Shown one piece after another: positions 26,256 through 34,762 of a DNA stretch of 64,000 nt. The notes below the pieces were generated by a model that searched no databases, was not told the DNA's origin, and saw only the letters and a list, made by a program, of their open reading frames with translations. The position numbers and the translations under genes are program-made. Source of the DNA: Fulvivirgaceae bacterium JP3-4 (GTDB lineage: Bacteria > Bacteroidota > Bacteroidia > Cytophagales > Cyclobacteriaceae); the NCBI GenBank assembly GCA_029309925.1, contig JARKND010000005.1:1-64000 (forward strand). Direction: 5' to 3'. The first letter of the stretch is position 1, and every line of letters begins with the position of its first letter.

Positions 26256-27023
26256 ATGATCAAACAACCGAGGCTCACGCTGTCTGAATTTTTTGAAAAA
26301 GGCGATCAGTTTTATATTCCACAACTTTCGATTGACTGCGTCATTTTCGGTTTTCACGAAGGGGAATTAAAGGTGCTGTTACTTCAGTGGAAGGATTCAA
26401 AAAAATGGTGTCTCCCAGGAGGCTTCGTGCTCAAGCAGGAGCACATCGATGATGCTGCTGTAAGAATTCTCCAGAACAGAACGGGTCTCAATAATATTTA
26501 TCTTCAGCAGTTTTACACATTTGGTGATCCGGAGCGTGCGCGCAAAACGCATGGTGCACGCAAGCCAGGTGATGTTACAGGAAAGAGCTGGCTGACTGAA
26601 CGATTTATCACGGTAGGCTACTGGGCGCTGGTAGAGTTTTCAAAAGTCGATCCAACGCCAGACGATTTCTCCCTCGACTGCAAGTGGTGGGACATCAACA
26701 AAGTGCCTTCGCTCATTCTCGATCACAACGCAATTCTCGATAAAGCTTTGAGCTCTCTCCGCATCCACATTTATGACTATCCAGTGGGCAAGGATCTGCT
26801 GCCGCAAAAATTTACAATGCCTGAGTTGCAGACGCTGTATGAGACGATTCTTGGCAAGGACCTCGATCGTAGAAATTTTCAGAAAAAAATGTTGTCGATG
26901 GGAATTCTTGAGCGGTTGAAAGAACGCAAACAGGGCGGAGCACACAAAGCTCCTTACCTCTATCGATTCGACAGCAAGAAATATCAGCTGGCCATGAAAC
27001 AGGGCTTGAAATTTGGAATCTGA
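26256..27023 (+). CDS. Nudix-fold transcriptional regulator (NrtR/AraR-like)
   Basis: A 255-residue protein with an N-terminal Nudix fold (about 25-160) and a C-terminal winged helix (about 180-250). The Nudix box position reads G-x5-E-x7-R but the REUXEE core is replaced by RILQNR, so the metal-binding glutamates are missing and hydrolase activity is unlikely. This matches the NrtR/AraR-type regulators in which the dead Nudix domain senses an effector such as ADP-ribose or a sugar. It is divergent from the trehalose gene, an obvious candidate target. Confidence 0.82.
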   Translation: MIKQPRLTLSEFFEKGDQFYIPQLSIDCVIFGFHEGELKVLLLQWKDSKKWCLPGGFVLKQEHIDDAAVRILQNRTGLNNIYLQQFYTFGDPERARKTHGARKPGDVTGKSWLTERFITVGYWALVEFSKVDPTPDDFSLDCKWWDINKVPSLILDHNAILDKALSSLRIHIYDYPVGKDLLPQKFTMPELQTLYETILGKDLDRRNFQKKMLSMGILERLKERKQGGAHKAPYLYRFDSKKYQLAMKQGLKFGI

Positions 27024-27037
27024 TTTTGCAAAAACAA

Positions 27038-27066
27038 AAAAGAGACGTTGGTATACCGTCTCTTTT
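27038..27066. terminator. Bidirectional terminator
   Basis: A 10-bp perfect stem, AAAAGAGACG (27038-27047) and CGTCTCTTTT (27057-27066), with a 9-nt loop. It lies between the convergent Nudix-regulator and beta-barrel genes and has A and T runs on both sides. Confidence 0.85.
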
Positions 27067-27089
27067 CGTTTTTATAACCTGCTTGTAAA

Positions 27090-30032
27090 CTAGTCTGCTT
27101 TTTTCGCGTTGAGATTGAATGTTCTGAATTCGCCCATCGCCATGGTTCCCTGCATCGCTTTGTCGTTGATCATTGTTTTGATCGTTACAGGCACTGTGTT
27201 TCCTCCGAATGTCACTGAATATGTCAATGTAATATCGTTTCCTTTCACGGCAACTGACGTGAACGCTGTTTCCTGCGGCATTCTCTCCGTTTTGATCGTT
27301 CCGCTGTAAACACCATTTTCTTTTTTGATGACGATTACACCAGTTCCGCCCTGTGGAGAATCAATTGTAAAATTCCACGTGCCGGCAGGCTCAAACACTA
27401 CACCTTCGGCAGGTTTTGGAAGTGTATTCTGAGGAGCCGCAGGTTGCTGCATCTGAGGTTGTCCGCCCTGGCGCTGACCTCCGGCTGGCATCTGCACTCC
27501 GCCTCCGCCACCACCCTGAGGGCCACCGCCACCTTGCTGACCACCACCCATGTCTCCTCCGCCATCGCCTTCTTTCAAGTCGTCATTGTTAATTCCACGC
27601 GCTCTTCTTCTTGGACGATTTTCCATACTCATCTTTCCGATACGGTAACTGAAGTTCACACGAACGCCTGAGTTGTACATGATGTTCGTGCTGCGCTGCG
27701 CAAGCACCGGTGACTCGAGGTTTGTTTTAATCTTGATGTTCGGCTGTGCGAAGTTTTCAAATCCGATTCCGACACTTCCGCGCTTTTCGTTAAATTCTTT
27801 TCTTACAGCGAGGCTATACATATAGAAGCTGCCCTGTGTTCCCTGAAGCTGAACCTGGCGCCCGCGGCCGAAGCTGAAAAATTGAAGTCCCCATCCTTTG
27901 TCGAGATTGTAGCTTCCAAAAATTCTTCCGTTCAGTACCCAGCCCTCGTTTGAAGCGCGATACGTGGGATCAGGATTGTTGTTGTCAAGCATGGCATAAA
28001 ATACATCGCCACCACCATTCAGCGTAAGCTTGCCGATGTTCACGCTCATGAAAAGACTTCCGCCATATGCATTTTCAGAACCGATATTCTGATAAGTGGT
28101 TCTCACCGTGTCAGGATCGCTAGGATTGTTGGCGAATACATCGCGAACACTTTGAATTCCATCATTCGTGTTGCGATAAAAGCCTGTGACGTTGATGGTT
28201 GTTCCTTTGATGAATGTGCTATAACCAAGTTCATAGTTGTTGGTGAACTCCGGATCGAGGGACGGATTACCCACTGTCACGTTAAGCGGGTTTGGCGCCT
28301 GAATGTTCGGGTTGAGGAAACGAATTGAAGGACGCTGAATTCTTCTGTTGTAAGATGCCTTCAACGTGTTGCCACCTTTCAATTTCTTGGACACATTCAC
28401 GCTTGGTACAACAACACCATATGATGGAATCTCAATGTTGTCGTCAGTTTGCGTATAAGCATTGATGGTAGTGTACTCATAGCGACTGCCAGCTTTTATG
28501 CTATAACCTTTTTTAAGCGACAATGTGTATGCGAGATATCCTGCCGTTACATTCTGATCGTAATTCAGGTTGTTGCTGAGGTCGCGGTCAGTGTTGAGAA
28601 TGAATTCGCCATCTGATCCATCTGCGCGGAAATACGTGAAGTCGCTTACCGCTTTCCTGAGAATATTCTTACCACCGATTTCAAACATCTGATTAGTGCT
28701 GATAGGTGTCTGGTAATCCACCTGGAAGGTCATTTCCTGGTTGTAGCTGTCGTTAAGGTTTTTCGTGCGCGACAGAATTGATTCATCTGAAGTGTTGTAT
28801 TCGTTGTTGATGAAGTCGTTCACGTTGTTGTTTCTGCTATACAAACCCTGGAAGCTCAGTTCACGCGATGGCTTAGCATAAAGGTGTGTGTAAGTGAGGC
28901 TCACATCAACGTTGTTGGAAGCATTATCCGACACGGCATCGCGCAAATCGGTGCGGAGCAACGTTTCATCAGGGCTGTACAGTTCCGAGATCAAACCATC
29001 CTGAAAATTCTTGTGGTTGCGAACACCAAAGCGCACAGATGCAGCGAGTGTGTTTTTGTCGTTGATATCATAATCCCACCCAAAATTGTAATTTCCAAAC
29101 ATACCGCGGTTGCGGTTGGAAGAGTACTGACGATTGATCGACAGCAGGTCGTATTGCTGCGTAGCGTCATTCAGTCCAAAAACACGCTGTTCGTTCTCAA
29201 ACTCGCCCTTAACGTTGTAGTTTGCTCGTCCCCACCCACCAAGTGAGAAGCCCATTTTTCCCTTGCGATAATTTCCATTCAGACCGAGGTTCGAGCCGCG
29301 ATTCCCCACGCCAACATCAACGCCAAGGGTAAGTCCCTGTAAATTATTTTTCTTTGTGACGATGTTGATGATACCGGCAGAACCTTCCGCGTCATATTTC
29401 GCTGATGGAGATGTAATTACTTCAACCGTTTTGATCTGATCGGCCGGAATCTGCTTCAACGCATCAGCCACGTTGCTTGCTACGATCGTTGAAGGCTTGT
29501 TATTAATGAGTACTGTAATGTTCTGATTTCCGCGAAGCGAAACGTTGCCGTCCATATCCACCGAAAGCAACGGAACGCGCTTGAGCACATCAGTCGCATC
29601 GCCTCCTTTTGCAGTCTGGTCGTTTTCAGCATTGTATACAGTCCGGTCAACACGTTCTTCTATGATTGCGCGTTCACCTTCCACTGTCACCTCTTTCAGT
29701 TGTTGTGCAACCGGGCTGATCCTGATTGTGCCCAGATCAATTTCCTTTTTGTCACCAACCCGCACCGGAATATTTTTCGTATCGAAGCCGATGAATGAAA
29801 TGCTGATAATGTAATTGCCGTCTGCCACTTTGGTTAGCGTAAACTTACCCTGATCGTCAGCGATAGTTCCATCAACTGGCTTGTTGGTCGTTGGATCGTT
29901 CAGTGCGATGGTGGCAAATTCAACCGGTTTGCCGCTTGTTGAATCGGAAACGGTACCTGTGATCTTTGAATTCCCTTGCGCTAAAGCCGTAAACGAGCAA
30001 GCGAAAGCTAAAAGGGTAAAGAGTGTTCTCAT
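27090..30032 (-). CDS. TonB-dependent-receptor-like beta-barrel with C-terminal extension
   Basis: A 980-residue outer-membrane protein. It has a signal peptide (1-18), a CarboxypepD_reg-like domain (about 21-110), a plug domain (about 125-230, with VLINNKPSTIV) and a beta-barrel to about residue 800. It does not stop there: an 80-residue linker rich in Gly, Gln and Pro is followed by a predicted beta-sheet domain of about 98 residues (882-980, GTWNFTIDSP onward) that resembles lipocalin-like folds. That extension is unusual for a barrel protein. It is divergent from a LytS/LytTR pair. Confidence 0.85.
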   Translation of the reverse strand: MRTLFTLLAFACSFTALAQGNSKITGTVSDSTSGKPVEFATIALNDPTTNKPVDGTIADDQGKFTLTKVADGNYIISISFIGFDTKNIPVRVGDKKEIDLGTIRISPVAQQLKEVTVEGERAIIEERVDRTVYNAENDQTAKGGDATDVLKRVPLLSVDMDGNVSLRGNQNITVLINNKPSTIVASNVADALKQIPADQIKTVEVITSPSAKYDAEGSAGIINIVTKKNNLQGLTLGVDVGVGNRGSNLGLNGNYRKGKMGFSLGGWGRANYNVKGEFENEQRVFGLNDATQQYDLLSINRQYSSNRNRGMFGNYNFGWDYDINDKNTLAASVRFGVRNHKNFQDGLISELYSPDETLLRTDLRDAVSDNASNNVDVSLTYTHLYAKPSRELSFQGLYSRNNNVNDFINNEYNTSDESILSRTKNLNDSYNQEMTFQVDYQTPISTNQMFEIGGKNILRKAVSDFTYFRADGSDGEFILNTDRDLSNNLNYDQNVTAGYLAYTLSLKKGYSIKAGSRYEYTTINAYTQTDDNIEIPSYGVVVPSVNVSKKLKGGNTLKASYNRRIQRPSIRFLNPNIQAPNPLNVTVGNPSLDPEFTNNYELGYSTFIKGTTINVTGFYRNTNDGIQSVRDVFANNPSDPDTVRTTYQNIGSENAYGGSLFMSVNIGKLTLNGGGDVFYAMLDNNNPDPTYRASNEGWVLNGRIFGSYNLDKGWGLQFFSFGRGRQVQLQGTQGSFYMYSLAVRKEFNEKRGSVGIGFENFAQPNIKIKTNLESPVLAQRSTNIMYNSGVRVNFSYRIGKMSMENRPRRRARGINNDDLKEGDGGGDMGGGQQGGGGPQGGGGGGVQMPAGGQRQGGQPQMQQPAAPQNTLPKPAEGVVFEPAGTWNFTIDSPQGGTGVIVIKKENGVYSGTIKTERMPQETAFTSVAVKGNDITLTYSVTFGGNTVPVTIKTMINDKAMQGTMAMGEFRTFNLNAKKAD

Positions 30033-30111
30033 TATCTACTGTGTTTTTTAAGGAAAAGGTTCGGGCGACAAATGTCTTATATGAATGACAAACGACAAAG
30101 TAAGGGGTTGG

Positions 30112-30123
30112 TTCCCCGGGGAA
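30112..30123. promoter_or_regulatory. Perfect 12-bp palindrome in the divergent region
   Basis: TTCCCCGGGGAA lies 79 bp upstream of the beta-barrel gene start and 186 bp upstream of the LytS-type kinase. It is GC-rich against an AT-rich background. It could bind a dimeric regulator, but no factor can be named. Confidence 0.3.
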
Positions 30124-30251
30124 TCAGATTATTAGACAATCTTTGTGGTTTATTCGACATCCTGGCTGTTCTTCAATGTTGGGCAAAGGTACTTTTTCGC
30201 GTGACGAATGGTCGATCCTTTTTTTCAAACGGTCGAAAAATGCCCATGAAA

Positions 30252-30272
30252 CATCCCGTACTCAACGGGATG
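30252..30272. promoter_or_regulatory. 8-bp inverted repeat before the LytS-type kinase
   Basis: CATCCCGT (30252-30259) and ACGGGATG (30265-30272) form a perfect stem with a 5-nt loop, 37 bp before the kinase start. No U-run follows, so a terminator is unlikely. It could be an operator or a 5'-UTR hairpin. Confidence 0.35.
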
Positions 30273-30308
30273 CTATACCTTTAACAAACATTTTGCGTTC
30301 TTGTTCCC

Positions 30309-31352
30309 ATGCAATCCATGCTACATCGAAACCGGGTTATTCTGGTTCACATTTCTTTCTGGTGCGTCTACCTGTCGTTTTTCTTTTATACCATCAGTAA
30401 TTTCAGACATGGACGTGACATAGACTGGGGCAAAGCAACTGCAAACGGTTTCGTACAGCTTGTGGTAACAATGATCATTGCGTACCTCAACTATTTCATC
30501 TTCCTGCCCAGGTTTCTTGCACACAAGAAGGTGTGGCGTTATCTCCTTGAATTTCTGATTCCCTTTGTCGTGCTGATCACCGCGCGCATTCATCTGCAAC
30601 GTTTTCTGATCGATGGCTATACTTATCAGCGCATGCACTTTTACTCTACATTCTATATAGTAGAGGTTTGTGTGATCACGCTCTTCATCGCCATATTCGT
30701 TTCAATGCTTCGCTTTGCAGCGGATTGGTTTGAACTTGCTGCCAGACAGAAGGAAATCGAAAATGAAAGGCTGACCGCTGAGTTGAATTTCCTCAAGGCC
30801 CAGATCAATCCTCATTTCCTGTTCAACACGCTGAACAATCTCTACTACCTCGCATACACGCAATCGGCAAACACAACGGAGGTGATCGCAAAGCTTTCCC
30901 AGATGATGCGCTACATGATCTACGACTCCAACTACCTTCAGGTACCGTTGAGCAAAGAGATCGAGTACATGCAAAACTATGTTAGCCTCGAGCGATTGCG
31001 ACTCAACGACCAGATCCCAATCTCTTTTTCCGTACAGGGAAGTACGGAAGGTGTGTTGATCGCTCCGCTCATATTCATAACATTTCTGGAAAATGCGTTC
31101 AAGCATGGTGTGAGCAACAATGACAAAAATGCGTTTGTAAAACTGTCGCTTACGCTGGATGGTAAAGAATGCATTTATACTGTCGAGAATAGTAAGCTCC
31201 CTTCCACGAAGCCGGAAGCTCAAGAAAAATCCGGGATCGGGTTGCAAAATGTGAAAAGAAGGCTCGAACTTAGTTACCCGAACCGGTATACGCTCGAAAC
31301 CGAAGACAAGCCGGATCGCTATTCCGTTCGCCTGAAACTTACGCTTACGTGA
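30309..31352 (+). CDS. LytS-type sensor histidine kinase
   Basis: A 347-residue kinase of the His_kinase (LytS/YehU) group. Four transmembrane helices occupy about 10-140 with very short loops, so the sensor lies within the membrane. A coiled coil leads to the phosphorylation motif with His169 in NPHFLFN, followed by the ATPase domain (FLENAFKHG, GIGLQN). It overlaps the LytTR regulator gene by one base (TGATG) and is divergent from the large beta-barrel gene. Confidence 0.92.
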   Translation: MQSMLHRNRVILVHISFWCVYLSFFFYTISNFRHGRDIDWGKATANGFVQLVVTMIIAYLNYFIFLPRFLAHKKVWRYLLEFLIPFVVLITARIHLQRFLIDGYTYQRMHFYSTFYIVEVCVITLFIAIFVSMLRFAADWFELAARQKEIENERLTAELNFLKAQINPHFLFNTLNNLYYLAYTQSANTTEVIAKLSQMMRYMIYDSNYLQVPLSKEIEYMQNYVSLERLRLNDQIPISFSVQGSTEGVLIAPLIFITFLENAFKHGVSNNDKNAFVKLSLTLDGKECIYTVENSKLPSTKPEAQEKSGIGLQNVKRRLELSYPNRYTLETEDKPDRYSVRLKLTLT

Positions 31353-32080
31353 TGCAGCACACTTGCCTGATTGTAGAAGATGAACCGCTTGCGCGGAATT
31401 TGCTGACGGAGTACGTCAAAAAAGTTTCGTTTCTTAATCTGGTGAAGGCATGCTCCAATCCGATGGAAGCACTTGAGGTATTGCGCACAAATCCTGTTGA
31501 CATCCTTTTTCTCGATATTCAAATGCCGGAGATCACAGGCATCACGCTGCTGAAGATCCTGCAAAAAAAACCGATGGTGATTCTTACCACGGCCTATTCT
31601 GAATATGCACTCGAAAGTTACGAGCTCGATGTAGTGGATTACCTGCTCAAGCCGATCACATTTGACAGGTTTCTGAAAGCAGTGGATAAAGCTTCCCAGC
31701 GATTGACATCTCCGGCTCCGGCAATGGCGATCCCGGATAAAATGCAGACAGAACAGTCGCCTGATTTTGTGTTTGTTAAAGACGGAACGAAGCTCGTGAA
31801 AATTGTTTTCGATGACATTCTTTATGTTGAAGGCTTAAAAGATTATGTCACCATCCACACGAAGACGCAAAAGGTAGTGACGCTGCAGCGGTTGAAATCT
31901 TTGGAAATGCAATTGCCGGCAGACAAATTTATCCGCATTCACCACTCTTTTATCATTGCGCTCAAGGCGATCGATGTCATCCACAAAGGCGAAGTGCAGA
32001 TCGGCAACGCCATGATTCCCATCAGCGACAGCTATAAAAAAGCTTTTAAAGATCTGATCGACAAAAACCAGATGCAGTAG
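31352..32080 (+). CDS. LytTR family response regulator
   Basis: A 242-residue regulator. The receiver domain (1-120) has phosphoacceptor Asp55 in FLDIQMP. The LytTR DNA-binding domain (about 140-240) shows the VEGLKDYVTIHT strand and the IRIHHSFII segment. I chose the ATG at 31352, which overlaps the kinase stop by one base, over the GTG at 31349. It pairs with that kinase; the divergent beta-barrel gene is a possible target. Confidence 0.93.
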   Translation: MQHTCLIVEDEPLARNLLTEYVKKVSFLNLVKACSNPMEALEVLRTNPVDILFLDIQMPEITGITLLKILQKKPMVILTTAYSEYALESYELDVVDYLLKPITFDRFLKAVDKASQRLTSPAPAMAIPDKMQTEQSPDFVFVKDGTKLVKIVFDDILYVEGLKDYVTIHTKTQKVVTLQRLKSLEMQLPADKFIRIHHSFIIALKAIDVIHKGEVQIGNAMIPISDSYKKAFKDLIDKNQMQ

Positions 32081-32113
32081 CGCACGAACAGATTCGTAGC
32101 GTCCCCATCACAA

Positions 32114-33034
32114 CTACCGTGCATTGATCAATGCATCCAGTGCTTGATTGAGGGTTTCATATCGGAAAGTGAAGCCTTGGTCCAGCAAACGTTTTGGATA
32201 AACCTTCCGGCTTTTCAGCACAAGTTCCGTCTCGGTGCGGATAAATAAAGCACCAAGTTCGAGCAACCATGCAGGCGAAGGAAGCGCGAGTGGCGCACCG
32301 AGCTTTCGCCTCAGTAATTTCATGAACTCATCATTCGTTAGCGGAACCGGAGCTGTGATATTATACGCGCCAGAAGCCTTTTCATTTTGTATGAGCCATT
32401 CAATTGAACGACAGAAATCGTCAATGTGGATCCAGCTGCAGAATTGTCTCCCGTCACCCTGTCTCCCACCCAGCCCGAACCGCACGAGATTGCGAAGGGC
32501 TGGCAACGCTGCACCATCCCATCCGAGCACAATCGAAGTGCGCAGCACGACCTTGCGTGTGCCTGGGGTATTGGATGAATTGAAAGTTTCTTCCCATCGT
32601 TTACAAACTGTCATCGAGAAATCGTCACCAATCTCACCGTGCGCTTCAGTCATCAATTTATCATAAGAGGCAACGTAAATCGTAGCGGAGCTTGCATTGA
32701 GCCAAACCTTCGGTGGAGTTTTACAGCTGGCGATCGCTTCTCCGATCACCTCTGTTGATTTGAGGCGCGAGTAGAAGATCGCTTGCTTATTTTTTTCAGT
32801 ATATCTGCAATTCACATTCTTGCCGGCAAGATTAATTACCGCGTCCGCGTCCTCAAGTGAGCGCGTCCATTCGCCTTTGGTTTGTCCATCCCATGCAATC
32901 CACGTTATTTTCGATGACACCGGCACCGGCCTGCGAGCGATTACCACAATCCTTTCAGCTATCGGACTGAAATATTTTACCAGGGACTGTCCCAGAAATC
33001 CGTTTCCTCCTGTGATGACGATCTTTGCGAGCAT
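32114..33034 (-). CDS. TIGR01777 family NAD(P)-binding oxidoreductase
   Basis: A 306-residue extended short-chain dehydrogenase. The Rossmann motif GGNGFLG (residues 9-15) binds the nucleotide and a C-terminal DUF1731-type domain (about 250-300) completes the TIGR01777 architecture. This family resembles nucleoside-diphosphate-sugar epimerases, but its substrate is unknown. It is the last gene of the operon headed by the GbsR-type regulator, 9 bp after the SRPBCC gene. Confidence 0.9.
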   Translation of the reverse strand: MLAKIVITGGNGFLGQSLVKYFSPIAERIVVIARRPVPVSSKITWIAWDGQTKGEWTRSLEDADAVINLAGKNVNCRYTEKNKQAIFYSRLKSTEVIGEAIASCKTPPKVWLNASSATIYVASYDKLMTEAHGEIGDDFSMTVCKRWEETFNSSNTPGTRKVVLRTSIVLGWDGAALPALRNLVRFGLGGRQGDGRQFCSWIHIDDFCRSIEWLIQNEKASGAYNITAPVPLTNDEFMKLLRRKLGAPLALPSPAWLLELGALFIRTETELVLKSRKVYPKRLLDQGFTFRYETLNQALDALINAR

Positions 33035-33043
33035 AAATGATTG

Positions 33044-33520
33044 TCAATTGTCTAACACTTTTCGCCATTCACCTGACTCGGCCAGGCGCTTGATTGTTTT
33101 GTTTCGTTCGATCAGCAGATTCGTCATGTAGCGCTTCAACACTAGGCGATCGAAGACTTTCCCAAGTATACCGAATGGTGTTTCGTACTCAAACTTATCG
33201 GACATAATTGTTTTTCCGTGCTCAGCGGTGAAGTGATGTTCGTGCTTCATCCATCTGAACGGGCCATCGATCATCTCATCCACAAAGTATCGGAATTCTT
33301 TCATCTCCGTGATCTGCACAGTCATGGTTTGTGGAATCCCGAAGTGAACAGCTTTCCATTTCACCCACTCACCTTCTTCGATAAGCCCTCGCGTTCGTCC
33401 ACCGATTGCCTGTTCATTGGTGCCGTGTGTCGAAAGCTTGTGCACATCTATGCTGCGGGAAAGGTCAAAGCATACGTCACGTGTTGCCTTGATGCGCATC
33501 TGAAGTTCAATGGTGGTCAT
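33044..33520 (-). CDS. SRPBCC (START-like) family protein
   Basis: A 158-residue START-like protein with the helix-grip fold. The N-terminal strand TTIELQMRIKATRDVCFDL, the central strands and the long C-terminal helix (KRYMTNLLIERNKTIKRL) fit the polyketide-cyclase/SRPBCC pattern. These proteins bind hydrophobic ligands. Its start overlaps the stop of the DCC1-like gene by 4 bp. The pairing with a TIGR01777 oxidoreductase recurs in bacteria and suggests lipid-like substrates, which is inference. Confidence 0.85.
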   Translation of the reverse strand: MTTIELQMRIKATRDVCFDLSRSIDVHKLSTHGTNEQAIGGRTRGLIEEGEWVKWKAVHFGIPQTMTVQITEMKEFRYFVDEMIDGPFRWMKHEHHFTAEHGKTIMSDKFEYETPFGILGKVFDRLVLKRYMTNLLIERNKTIKRLAESGEWRKVLDN

Positions 33521-34329
33521 AAGAGAAACATTAAGATTAAGATGCGATAGGTCACCCAGCCTGCGGTCATCACCCGTGGAAGTTTCAAAAGTTTTACTCT
33601 CCGGATATGTTCCACGAACATGAGACTAACCACAGCAGCGAAAATGCCTGCAGAGGCTATGGGCACTAAAAAAGTTTCGAACGCTAAGGCAATCAATAGC
33701 AGCAGCGCGCCAGCGAAGGAAATGGTCATCATGTTACCGAGATATTCCCAGGTTTTTTTGCGATCAACTATGGCGATGACCATCGCCTGAAACACGATCT
33801 GTCCACCACAGATGGCGAACTCCCGGTAAAAGTTTGTTGGCGGGATCAAGGGCACCAGCGCAGCTGCAAACTTCGCGAGTACGAATGATGTGAGAAGCCA
33901 CGTCAACACGATGTACAGTACTCTGTACCTTAAATTAAAATTCGGGCGACATGCGTTGATGTTAGTGATATCTTTTCCAGGAATGATCACCTTTCTGTTG
34001 AAGGAGATAAAAGCATAGAACTTTCTGACGATCGCTCTGAATAAACGGAGTTTAAAAAGGTGTTTGAAGAACGGAAACCGATTCTCCAAAATTTTCATCA
34101 GGCTGTCGACCCCATAGAGTACGCCACCTGTTTTCACGTTTACAAGCGTGATTTCATCGCACGCCTTTGAACGGTCTACTCCATTGAAGCTGATAATCTC
34201 ATTCGCGTCCGTGAAAGCGACCCGACCGTCTTTGTCAAGCATGTGGGTTTTTACAAATGCATTTGTGTAGAGGTCGCACATAGGGCACTCGTTGTCGTAA
34301 AGAATAACATGGTCTTTAAGCGTTTCCAT
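33517..34329 (-). CDS. DCC1-like thiol-disulfide oxidoreductase (DUF393), membrane-linked
   Basis: A 270-residue protein. The N-terminal DUF393 domain (about 8-115) has the redox motif CPMC (Cys15, Cys18) after LYDNE. The rest holds four or five transmembrane helices (about 135-270), a longer C-terminal part than in stand-alone DUF393 proteins. Family members are predicted thiol-disulfide oxidoreductases. I chose the ATG at 34329 over the TTG at 34338. It is the third gene of the operon, 12 bp after the membrane-protein gene. Confidence 0.85.
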   Translation of the reverse strand: METLKDHVILYDNECPMCDLYTNAFVKTHMLDKDGRVAFTDANEIISFNGVDRSKACDEITLVNVKTGGVLYGVDSLMKILENRFPFFKHLFKLRLFRAIVRKFYAFISFNRKVIIPGKDITNINACRPNFNLRYRVLYIVLTWLLTSFVLAKFAAALVPLIPPTNFYREFAICGGQIVFQAMVIAIVDRKKTWEYLGNMMTISFAGALLLLIALAFETFLVPIASAGIFAAVVSLMFVEHIRRVKLLKLPRVMTAGWVTYRILILMFLL

Positions 34330-34336
34330 ATTTTTC

Positions 34337-34351
34337 AAGTTTTAGAAACTG
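34337..34351. promoter_or_regulatory. Imperfect AAGTTT palindrome before the DUF393 gene
   Basis: AAGTTT-TAG-AAACTG, five of six pairs matched, lies in the 12-bp gap and end of the membrane-protein gene. It resembles the site at 34735-34748 and may be a further binding site for the operon's regulator, but AT-rich sequence makes chance matches likely. Confidence 0.2.
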
Positions 34352-34716
34352 ATGTTTGGAAGGAACTTGCCGCGGTCACTTGCTGCGTAATACCAGCGCC
34401 AGGTTATGACGTAGTAGAAGATCGCCAGGCTCCAGCATGGAATGAAGAAGGCGAGCGCGATGATTGCATCATTTGTGCCGTGGTAGTTGTTGCCGAGCCA
34501 ATAGCTTGAGGCAAGCGCGATAACTGACAGCCCGAGATGCCAGGCCTTCATTTTACGAAAGTCGCGGTATGCAATAACGGAGATAACACTGCTGAGAAAC
34601 TGCCAGGTGCCAATAAAGAACTGACCGATCAACAGACCGTACCCGCTTAGAAAGACAAGAAGCAGCGCTGTTGCTACGAACAGTCCTGTCTGCACTTTAA
34701 AGTCAATGTATCTCAT
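34342..34716 (-). CDS. Small membrane protein of unknown function
   Basis: A 124-residue protein with four predicted transmembrane helices (about 8-27, 33-48, 58-75 and 83-105) and a short polar C terminus. I do not recognise a family with certainty. It follows the GbsR-type regulator by 46 bp and precedes the DUF393 gene by 12 bp, so it is probably a component of the same membrane-lipid or redox process. The ATG at 34716 is the first start in frame after the upstream stop. Confidence 0.75.
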   Translation of the reverse strand: MRYIDFKVQTGLFVATALLLVFLSGYGLLIGQFFIGTWQFLSSVISVIAYRDFRKMKAWHLGLSVIALASSYWLGNNYHGTNDAIIALAFFIPCWSLAIFYYVITWRWYYAASDRGKFLPNISF

Positions 34717-34734
34717 ATATTTTGAATTTTCAGG

Positions 34735-34748
34735 AAGTTTTGAAACTT
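34735..34748. promoter_or_regulatory. Perfect palindrome AAGTTT-TG-AAACTT
   Basis: This 14-bp inverted repeat lies 18 bp upstream of the small membrane-protein gene, in the gap after the GbsR-type gene. Its half-site matches those in the regulator's own upstream region, so it may be a second operator in the operon. Confidence 0.4.
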
Positions 34749-34762
34749 ATTGATAAAAAAAT

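Noticed and set aside
26256-27023. Active Nudix hydrolase
   Set aside because: The REUXEE glutamates that bind metal are replaced, and a winged helix follows, so a regulator is more likely.
30184-30191. Promoter for the large beta-barrel gene
   Set aside because: The minus strand has TACCTTTG but no TTG or TTTG at about 19 bp upstream, so I did not list it.
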